A stretch of 5,964 bases of DNA from Candidatus Sulfotelmatobacter sp. (lineage in GTDB: Bacteria > Acidobacteriota > Terriglobia > Terriglobales > Acidobacteriaceae). The translations under genes and the position numbers were made by a program. Position 1 is the stretch's first letter; each line of letters starts with the position of its first letter. The stretch lies in the NCBI GenBank assembly GCA_030044775.1, contig JASICF010000232.1:1-5964 (forward strand), in the 5' to 3' direction. The notes under the pieces were generated by a model, which searched no databases, was not told where the DNA came from, and worked only from the letters and a program-made list of their open reading frames with translations. Shown piece after piece: positions 1 through 5,556 of the stretch.

Positions 1-767
1 AAGCCCGCACAAGCAAAGTTCGAAATCTCATACTGCGCGATTCCGGCTACTTGTAGACGCTCGCAGGCTCGGAGATAAAAATCGGCCGTGGCTTCGTCGT
101 CCGGAACAAAGTGCGCGTGATATCGAGTGCCGCCGGCGAGCAGTTCGCGCCCCAACCGCGATTCTTCATCGACCTCTAACATATAAACGCTTACATGCGG
201 CACTCCAGTCGCGATCGTTTCGCGCACCGAGAAATCCCAGCTCTCCGGCGTCTGGTGCGGCAATCCTGCAATCAGATCGATGTTGATGTTTGTGATGCCC
301 TGTGCACGAAGGTGGGAAATTTCCCGCAGGATGATTGACCGCGTATGCTTTCGCCCGACCGCCGCTGCTTCCTGATCGACAAACGACTGCACGCCCAGGC
401 TCACACGACTGACGCCGCACTTCAGCAGACAGTCGATCAAGGCCTCGGTCAGCGTTCCAGGAGCGCATTCGACGGTGATTTCTGCTGGAGAAATTACCGT
501 GAATTCACGCCGAACGGCAGCGAAAATGTGCTGCAACTGGGCTGGCGATAGGACTGTCGGTGTTCCCCCACCCAGGTAGATGGAGTCGATTTCGTTCTCC
601 ATCTTTCCCCCCATTCCATCGGCCGTTCGGCGAGCGTTCGCAATATCTCTGCACACCCGCTCGACGTAGCTCTCAAACGCCGACGACGAGAAGACGTCTG
701 ACGCGAAGTTGCAATAGCTGCACTTCGTGCGGCAGAAGGGGACGGAGATGTAAATGCCAAGAGGCAT
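1..767 (-). CDS. hemW: HemW-type radical SAM protein (heme chaperone / coproporphyrinogen oxidase-like), N-terminal 255 codons
   Basis: The minus-strand frame from the ATG at 767-765 stays open to the left edge, so the C-terminus is missing (the family is usually about 380 residues). It begins MPLGIYISVPFCRTKCSYC, with the radical-SAM cluster cysteines C12, C16 and C19 (CX3CX2C, followed by NF). This three-Cys form is typical of HemW; true HemN oxidases carry an extra Cys. Other family blocks are YLGGGTPT (64-71, SAM-binding glycine motif), ECAPGT (100-105), SLGVQSF (123-129), NIDLIAGLPHQT (162-173) and YEISNFA (246-252). HemW family proteins bind heme and a 4Fe-4S cluster and are thought to deliver heme to cytoplasmic-side target proteins; many are misannotated as oxygen-independent coproporphyrinogen oxidase. 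An in-frame TAA (779-777) lies three codons upstream, so this ATG is the first possible start. It is transcribed divergently from the ABC exporter. Family assignment is firm; the chaperone role is from family knowledge. Confidence 0.93.
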   Translation of the reverse strand, partial: MPLGIYISVPFCRTKCSYCNFASDVFSSSAFESYVERVCRDIANARRTADGMGGKMENEIDSIYLGGGTPTVLSPAQLQHIFAAVRREFTVISPAEITVECAPGTLTEALIDCLLKCGVSRVSLGVQSFVDQEAAAVGRKHTRSIILREISHLRAQGITNINIDLIAGLPHQTPESWDFSVRETIATGVPHVSVYMLEVDEESRLGRELLAGGTRYHAHFVPDDEATADFYLRACERLQVAGIAQYEISNFACAG

Positions 768-775
768 GCTTTCCC

Positions 776-784
776 ATTATCCCA
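776..784 (-). promoter_or_regulatory. Candidate extended -10 promoter of hemW
   Basis: On the minus strand, reading from 784 to 776, the sequence is TGGGATAAT. This is an extended -10 (TGn) followed by GATAAT, a five-of-six match to TATAAT. No good -35 box lies 16-18 bp upstream, which extended -10 promoters can tolerate. The hexamer ends 8 nt before the hemW ATG at 767, so transcription would begin within a few bases of the start codon. A GGGA stretch at 775-772 might serve as a very weak ribosome site, but it is too close to the start to be convincing. This is a motif match only. Confidence 0.35.
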
Positions 785-856
785 TTGTCCGCGGCAAACG
801 TTTTCATCCTGCGGCGGCGGCGGTCATCTATATGAGTTAACCTGTTAGCGGCCCTG

Positions 857-872
857 TGTGGCTTTTTTCACA
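857..872 (+). promoter_or_regulatory. CRP/FNR-like palindrome upstream of the ABC exporter gene
   Basis: The sequence TGTGGCTTTTTTCACA fits the CRP-type pattern TGTGA-N6-TCACA with one mismatch (G for A at position 5). It ends 20 bp before the exporter ATG. The flanking bases also make a CTGTG (854-858) / CACAG (869-873) inverted repeat around a T-rich centre. The position close to the start codon would suit a repressor or a site inside a short leader. CRP/FNR-family regulators are widespread in bacteria, but no regulator gene is in this window. A chance match is quite possible. Confidence 0.3.
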
Positions 873-892
873 GCAATGTACCCGTTTCGACG

Positions 893-2908
893 ATGGCTCA
901 AGAAGAGGAAATATTAGGCAAAGCGTATGACAGCCGGTTGATGGCTCGGCTGTTGAAATACCTGCGTCCGTATCGCGGGCAGGTCGCAATTGCCTTGGTC
1001 TCGATTTTGCTCAAATCTTTTGCCGACGTGCTCGGGCCATATCTCACGAAGGTTGCAATCGATCGCTATCTGGCTCCGGCCAGAGGCGCGATTTCGGGCT
1101 CCAGTTCAGGAATCTGGAGCTGGCTTAGCCCGCATCCCATGACCGGCATTGCGCAGATTGCGACGATTTATCTTGGCCTGCTCGTGATGACCTTTTTGCT
1201 CGAATTTTTGCAGACTTATTACATGCAGTGGACGGGCCAGAAGGTAATGTTCGATCTGCGCCGCCAAATCTTTCGCCATCTCCAGCGCCTGCACATTGCG
1301 TTTTTCGACAAGAATCCTGTCGGCCGTCTGGTCACGCGCGTCACGACCGACGTGGATGCCTTGAACGAAATGTTCACTTCGGGCGTGGTTTCCATTTTCG
1401 AAGATCTGTTTGTGCTGATCGGCATTGTGGGGGTCATGCTTTGCATGAACTGGAAGCTGGCGCTGATTACCTTTGCCGTTCTGCCATTCATCGTGGTCGC
1501 TACAAAAATCTTTCGCGACAAGGTGCGCGATTCCTACCGCCGCATCCGCGTGGCGATCGCTCGGATCAACGCCTTTCTGCAGGAGCACGTCAGCGGAATG
1601 GTGGTATTGCAACTGTTCAATCGGGAGCACAAAGCTTACCAGCGTTTTTCCGAAATCAATCGTGTTCACATGGATGCCTACAAGGACGCGATTCTCGCGT
1701 ACTCAATTTACTACCCGGTGGTTGAAATTCTTTCGGCGATTGCCATCGCCTGCGTGATCTGGTTTGGCGGCGGCGACGTTATGCAGCACCTGCACGTGAC
1801 CAGTGTGGCCGTGAGCTTCGATTGGAAGACGCTGGTTGCATTTCGCCTTGTGCCGGCTGTAGCTACGCTGGGCGTACTGGTGGCTTTCATTCAGTATGCT
1901 TTGCGATTTTTCCGCCCGATTCAAGATTTCAGCGAGAAATACAACATCCTACAAGCCGCGATGGCGGCGAGCGAGCGCATCTTCAAGCTGCTGGATACGC
2001 CGCCGGAAGTTGTTCCGCCGGTGGTTACGAAACGCACAGACGGGCCGGGACGCATAGAATTTGACCATGTGTGGTTTGCTTATCGTGAAGCTCCATTAGA
2101 AAATACGCACGACAAGAGGACGGCGGTTGCTTCGCGCGCTGCCGGAGCTCAGACGCCGGCTGAGCCTGATTGGGTGCTTCGCGACGTGAGCTTTACTATC
2201 GAACCGGGAGAGACCGTCGCAATCGTCGGTCATACGGGCGCAGGCAAGACCACACTGATCTCTCTGCTCTTGCGCTTCTACGATGTGCAGAGAGGCACAG
2301 TAAAGATCGACGGAGTCGATGTAAGAGATATGGATCTTGCCGATCTGCGCAGCCGCTTCGGCGTAGTGCTGCAGGATCCGTTCCTGTTCAGCGGCACAAT
2401 CGGTGGAAATATCCGTTTGGGTACCGAGCGCATCCGGGACGAAGATATCGAGCAAGCGGCAGAAGATGTGAACCTTGCAGACTTCGTCCGCACGTTGCCG
2501 AATGCGTTCAACGAGGAAGTGCGCGAGCGTGGGTCGACGCTTTCAACCGGGCAAAAACAATTAATTTCGTTCGCACGGGCATTGGCGCATGAACCGAAGA
2601 TTCTCATCCTCGACGAAGCCACATCGAGCGTGGATACGGAAACAGAATTCCGCGTGCGCGACGCCCTCAGCCGCATGATGGAGGGACGAACATCCTTGAT
2701 CATCGCCCACCGCCTCTCGACGGTACAGCGCGCAGACAAGATCATCGTGATGCACAAAAGCCAGCTCCGCGAAATGGGCACGCACCAGCAACTGCTCGCC
2801 AAGCGCGGGATTTATTTCAAGCTGTATCAGTTGCAATACAAGGATCAGGAGCTCGGGGTCGCCCCGCCTTCGAATGCCAGTGAATCAACGGTCAGCGCCG
2901 ATGACTAA
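893..2908 (+). CDS. ABC exporter half-transporter (fused permease and ATPase, MsbA/MdlB/BmrA type)
   Basis: This 671-residue protein is a type IV (type I exporter-fold) ABC half-transporter that should dimerise in the inner membrane and use ATP to export a lipid, peptide or drug. An N-terminal permease domain (about 25-345) has six likely membrane spans near 31-52, 86-110, 166-185, 187-205, 272-292 and 319-337. The ATPase domain (about 385-650) has A-loop Y397, Walker A GHTGAGKTT (446-454), Q-loop Q494, signature LSTGQ (550-554), Walker B ILILDE (570-575, catalytic E575), D-loop SSVD (578-581) and H-loop H606, so both ATP half-sites should be competent. It is longer than MsbA (about 580). Extra length sits in the loop after span 1 (about 60-85), before span 6 (about 293-318) and between the A-loop and the next strand (about 398-427). 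The ATG at 893 is the first plausible start; an in-frame TGA is at 833-835. There is no Shine-Dalgarno sequence. Substrate is unknown; lipid A is a guess from lpxB nearby. Confidence 0.93.
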   Translation: MAQEEEILGKAYDSRLMARLLKYLRPYRGQVAIALVSILLKSFADVLGPYLTKVAIDRYLAPARGAISGSSSGIWSWLSPHPMTGIAQIATIYLGLLVMTFLLEFLQTYYMQWTGQKVMFDLRRQIFRHLQRLHIAFFDKNPVGRLVTRVTTDVDALNEMFTSGVVSIFEDLFVLIGIVGVMLCMNWKLALITFAVLPFIVVATKIFRDKVRDSYRRIRVAIARINAFLQEHVSGMVVLQLFNREHKAYQRFSEINRVHMDAYKDAILAYSIYYPVVEILSAIAIACVIWFGGGDVMQHLHVTSVAVSFDWKTLVAFRLVPAVATLGVLVAFIQYALRFFRPIQDFSEKYNILQAAMAASERIFKLLDTPPEVVPPVVTKRTDGPGRIEFDHVWFAYREAPLENTHDKRTAVASRAAGAQTPAEPDWVLRDVSFTIEPGETVAIVGHTGAGKTTLISLLLRFYDVQRGTVKIDGVDVRDMDLADLRSRFGVVLQDPFLFSGTIGGNIRLGTERIRDEDIEQAAEDVNLADFVRTLPNAFNEEVRERGSTLSTGQKQLISFARALAHEPKILILDEATSSVDTETEFRVRDALSRMMEGRTSLIIAHRLSTVQRADKIIVMHKSQLREMGTHQQLLAKRGIYFKLYQLQYKDQELGVAPPSNASESTVSADD

Positions 2909-2939
2909 TGCTTGTGTGGACCGGATTCTGCGCTGACCG
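2889..2939. repeat. 10-bp perfect inverted repeat spanning the ABC exporter stop codon
   Basis: CGGTCAGCGC (2889-2898) is the exact reverse complement of GCGCTGACCG (2930-2939), separated by 31 bp. The left arm lies in the last exporter codons and the TAA (2906-2908) is in the loop. The stem is GC-rich, but no T-run follows, so it is not a standard intrinsic terminator. It could stabilise the mRNA 3' end, act as a weak terminator, or bind a protein. Confidence 0.5.
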
Positions 2940-2947
2940 CAACCCAT

Positions 2948-2972
2948 CAGAGTATCAACATAATTGACTCTG
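2948..2972. repeat. Interrupted inverted repeat overlapping the kinase -35 region
   Basis: CAGAG (2948-2952) pairs with CTCTG (2968-2972), and TCAA (2955-2958) pairs with TTGA (2964-2967), with a 2-base bulge (TA, 2953-2954) and a 5-base loop (2959-2963). In RNA this would be a 9-bp hairpin followed by TTTC, a poor terminator. In DNA the right arm contains the candidate -35 box of the kinase promoter, so an operator role is also possible. Confidence 0.35.
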
Positions 2973-2992
2973 TTTCGGTGAACCAATAGCAT
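2964..2992 (+). promoter_or_regulatory. Candidate sigma-70-type promoter of the kinase gene
   Basis: TTGACT (2964-2969, five of six to TTGACA) is followed after exactly 17 bp by TAGCAT (2987-2992, four of six to TATAAT). Transcription should start about 6-7 bp after the -10, which is at or next to the kinase GTG at 2999. This gives a leaderless or nearly leaderless mRNA and agrees with the lack of any Shine-Dalgarno sequence. It would let the kinase be expressed separately from the exporter. Confidence 0.45.
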
Positions 2993-2998
2993 TTCGCT

Positions 2999-5500
2999 GT
3001 GCTCGGGCAGACCATTTCTCATTACAGGATCATCGAGAAACTTGGCGGTGGCGGGATGGGAGTGGTCTATAAGGCCGAAGACGTCAAACTGCACCGCTTC
3101 GTCGCACTTAAATTTCTTCCCGACGCGGTCGCCAAGGATCCACAAACACTGGCTCGCTTCCAGCGCGAAGCGCAGGCTGCTTCCGCCCTGAACCATCCCA
3201 ATATCTGCACCATCCACGAAATCGATGAGCACGAAGGCCATACTTTTATTGCCATGGAGTATCTGGATGGCGTTACGCTCAAGCACGCCATCTCGGGCCG
3301 TCCGCTCGATATCGAGACCGCGCTCGCGCTGGCCATCGAGATCGCCGATGCTCTGGATGCCGCCCACGCCGAAGGCATTGTTCATCGCGACATCAAGCCG
3401 GCAAACATTTTCTTCACGAAACGTGGCCATGCGAAAATTCTCGACTTCGGGCTCGCCAAAGTGAGTGCGCCTGGTTCATCGGGCGAGAGCCAGATGGGTA
3501 ATACGCAAACCATCGATGACGCCCATCTGACGAGTCCGGGCACGATGATCGGAACCGTCGCTTACATGTCTCCCGAGCAAGTGCGCGCGCGCGATTTGGA
3601 TTCACGCACGGATTTGTTTTCGTTTGGCGCCGTTCTCTATGAGATGGCGACCGGCGATGTGCCTTTTCACGGTGAAAGCTCGGCGGTAATCTGCGAAGCG
3701 ATCATGAACCGGCCGCCGGTGCCGGCGGTGCGGCTGAATCACGAGATTCCTGTTCGGCTGGAAGACATTATCAATAAAGCCCTGGAGAAAGACCGTAATC
3801 TTCGCTACCAGCACGCGTCAGAAATGCGAAGCGATTTACAGCGCCTGAAGCGGGATACCGATACAGCGCGGATGCCTTCTCCGATTTCCGATCCGAGCCG
3901 GGGATCAAACGCGCTCGCAGCGCCTGCGAACTCGAACGCACAGAATAGAGCGCATAGCTCGAGCGCAAGCTCCGTTGTTCCAGTACGGCCAAGAAAGCTC
4001 CTCTACGCTGGAATTGCGGCAGGGATCGCGGCGATTGCAGTCATTGGTTTCATCGCTTTCCTTGTGCGTTCCGGGCATCAACTGCCGCTCGCGCCAAGTT
4101 CAACGAACCCTACGACAGTGGCAGTTCTGCCATTCCAGAATATGGGTCCGGATAAGGACATCGATTACTTGCGCCTTGCGCTGCCCGATGAAGTGGCCAC
4201 CGCATTGAGCTATGTGCGGACGCTTTCCATCCGGCCATTTGCAACAACAAGCAAATACAGCGGACCCTCCGTCGATCTGCAACAGGCCGGGAACGAGATG
4301 CACGTCACCGACATTGTCACCGGGCATTATCTGAAAGAGGGCGACCAGCTTGAAATCACGCTCGAAGCGGTGGACGTGGCAAACAATCGCACTCTGTGGC
4401 GCGACACTCTCACAGCGACAGCGCCCGACCTTATTGCCATGCGCACGCAGATCGATGCTAAGGTTCGACAAGGCCTGGTTCCAGCGCTTGGCGCCGGAAC
4501 CGACGCCAACCAAGGCAGCACGCATCCTCAAAATGAGGCGGCGTATGACCTCTATTTGCGCAGCCTTGCGATACCCCACGACCCTGCACCTAACAAGGAA
4601 GGCATCACGATGCTGGAGCGGGCAGTCAGCCTCGACCCAACGTACGCCTCCGCATGGCAAAAACTTGGCCTTCGCTACTACTGGGACTCGCAGTACTCCG
4701 ATGGCGGCGAGGCCATGTTCCAAAAGTCGAATGCGGCTATGGCGCGGGCGCTGGCCCTCGATCCGAATTTTGACGAAGCTGCTGCTCAGCTGGCTACAAA
4801 CTATGTGGAGCGAGGCGATCTTTTAACGGCCTACCGGGCGGCGCACGACTTCCTCCAGCGCCAACCCGGCAATCCACACGCCCACTTCGCGCTCGGCTAT
4901 ATCCTGCGTTACGCCGGATTGCTTGACGAATCTGCGCGCGAATGCGAAACAGCGCTCTCGCTCGATCCTGGCAACTTCATGTACCGCTCGTGCTCATTGA
5001 CTTTTTTGGAGATGGGAAATGTGGAACGCGGCCTCGAGTTTCTCCGTTTGGATGCGGGATCGGACTGGGCGAATCGGAACATAATTCGCTTCCTGTGGAG
5101 CGAAGGCAAACTGGCGGATGCGCGAGAGGCGGGACAAAGGACGACACCGAACGGTCGTACCCCATACTACGGCGCATGCTTGGCGCGCTCATCGCCCAAC
5201 CAGCCCCCCTCTGGGCAGCAAGAACAGGGGTTGAAGGAAATTGAGCCTGAAGTCGCGAACACTCCCGATGTAGAAAACAGATTTCTCTTCGCATCGGACG
5301 CCGCCTTCTGCGGTGATGGAGAGGTGGCTCTGCACATGCTTAAGGGCGCGATCGAAGGAAACTATTGTGCATATACCGCGCTGCAGAAGGATCCACTACT
5401 AGTTTCGATTCGCGGCATACCCGAATACCGCGAGCTGCTTGCCGCGGCAAAGCAGTGCCGCGACAATTTCCTGGCGCAGAAGGATCAACTCTCTCACTAG
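2999..5500 (+). CDS. Transmembrane serine/threonine protein kinase with FlgO/TolB-N-like domain and TPR repeats
   Basis: This 833-residue Hanks-type kinase spans the membrane once. The kinase domain (about 9-285) is complete: glycine loop GGGGMG (16-21), VALK with K38, helix-C E57, HRDIKPAN with D131, K133 and N136, DFG with D149, SPE with E193 and a TDLFSFG block (204-210). The segment between DFG and SPE (149-193) is long and rich in Ser and Thr, so it is a likely autophosphorylation site. A Ser/Ala/Asn/Pro-rich linker (about 290-332) leads to one membrane helix (about 334-356). The outer part starts with VAVLPFQNM (374-382) and resembles the FlgO/TolB-N-like domain that often precedes TPRs (to about 497). 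TPR-like helices follow (about 525-667, with LDP turns near 546 and 588). The domain order predicts a receptor that senses something periplasmic by protein-protein contact. GTG is the first possible start because an in-frame TAG lies at 2987-2989, and the GQTISHYRI opening is typical of such kinases. Ligand and substrates are unknown. Confidence 0.93.
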   Translation: MLGQTISHYRIIEKLGGGGMGVVYKAEDVKLHRFVALKFLPDAVAKDPQTLARFQREAQAASALNHPNICTIHEIDEHEGHTFIAMEYLDGVTLKHAISGRPLDIETALALAIEIADALDAAHAEGIVHRDIKPANIFFTKRGHAKILDFGLAKVSAPGSSGESQMGNTQTIDDAHLTSPGTMIGTVAYMSPEQVRARDLDSRTDLFSFGAVLYEMATGDVPFHGESSAVICEAIMNRPPVPAVRLNHEIPVRLEDIINKALEKDRNLRYQHASEMRSDLQRLKRDTDTARMPSPISDPSRGSNALAAPANSNAQNRAHSSSASSVVPVRPRKLLYAGIAAGIAAIAVIGFIAFLVRSGHQLPLAPSSTNPTTVAVLPFQNMGPDKDIDYLRLALPDEVATALSYVRTLSIRPFATTSKYSGPSVDLQQAGNEMHVTDIVTGHYLKEGDQLEITLEAVDVANNRTLWRDTLTATAPDLIAMRTQIDAKVRQGLVPALGAGTDANQGSTHPQNEAAYDLYLRSLAIPHDPAPNKEGITMLERAVSLDPTYASAWQKLGLRYYWDSQYSDGGEAMFQKSNAAMARALALDPNFDEAAAQLATNYVERGDLLTAYRAAHDFLQRQPGNPHAHFALGYILRYAGLLDESARECETALSLDPGNFMYRSCSLTFLEMGNVERGLEFLRLDAGSDWANRNIIRFLWSEGKLADAREAGQRTTPNGRTPYYGACLARSSPNQPPSGQQEQGLKEIEPEVANTPDVENRFLFASDAAFCGDGEVALHMLKGAIEGNYCAYTALQKDPLLVSIRGIPEYRELLAAAKQCRDNFLAQKDQLSH

Positions 5501-5512
5501 AACGATTTTTGT

Positions 5513-5525
5513 GGAGCGGCGCTCC
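5513..5525. repeat. Short perfect hairpin between the kinase and lpxB
   Basis: GGAGC (5513-5517) and GCTCC (5521-5525) form a 5-bp GC-rich stem around a GGC loop. A T-run (5506-5510) comes before rather than after it on the plus strand, so it is not an intrinsic terminator in the plus direction. It lies in the only spacer between the kinase stop and the lpxB start and could modulate readthrough, or be chance. Confidence 0.3.
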
Positions 5526-5544
5526 TGCTCGCGAATGCAACCCT

Positions 5545-5550
5545 TACAAT
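5545..5550 (+). promoter_or_regulatory. Candidate -10 box for lpxB
   Basis: TACAAT matches TATAAT at five of six positions and ends 6 bp before the lpxB GTG at 5557, so transcription would begin at or beside the start codon. No recognisable -35 box lies 16-18 bp upstream (CTCCTG at 5522-5527 is a poor match) and there is no TGn extension. It has the same spacing to the start codon as the kinase candidate. Readthrough from the kinase gene 56 bp upstream is the alternative. Confidence 0.33.
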
Positions 5551-5556
5551 GTCGGC

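Larger units (their letters stand above)
768..892. other. Divergent intergenic region between hemW and the ABC exporter gene
   Basis: This 125-bp gap separates two divergently transcribed genes, so it should hold promoters for both. It contains the hemW -10 candidate, a short GCG run (811-823), a loosely repeated GTTAAC/GTTAGC pair (836-841 and 844-849) and a CRP-like palindrome (857-872). No convincing sigma-70 promoter could be picked for the exporter: TATATG at 829-834 has no partner -35. No small ORF or RNA gene is evident. Confidence 0.6.

Noticed and set aside
811..823. GCG trinucleotide run as a phase-variation repeat
   Set aside because: Only about four units, in GC-rich DNA, with no reading frame that it would switch.
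1106..1669. 187-codon minus-strand open frame inside the ABC exporter gene
   Set aside because: It lies wholly antisense to a clearly real gene, its protein resembles no family I recognise, and long antisense frames are common in GC-rich coding DNA.
2885..3430. 181-codon minus-strand frame crossing the exporter-kinase gap
   Set aside because: It covers the intergenic promoter region and the kinase N-terminus in antisense; no recognisable motif or ribosome site was seen.
4100..4723. 207-codon minus-strand open frame inside the kinase gene
   Set aside because: Antisense shadow of the FlgO/TPR coding region; the composition is unlike a folded protein and it has no start context or neighbour to support it.
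2999..5500. Kinase as a pseudokinase
   Set aside because: All key residues (K38, E57, D131, N136, D149) are present, so it should be catalytically active.
5506..5510. T-run after the kinase stop codon as an intrinsic terminator
   Set aside because: No stem precedes it; the only nearby hairpin (5513-5525) comes after the T-run on the plus strand.
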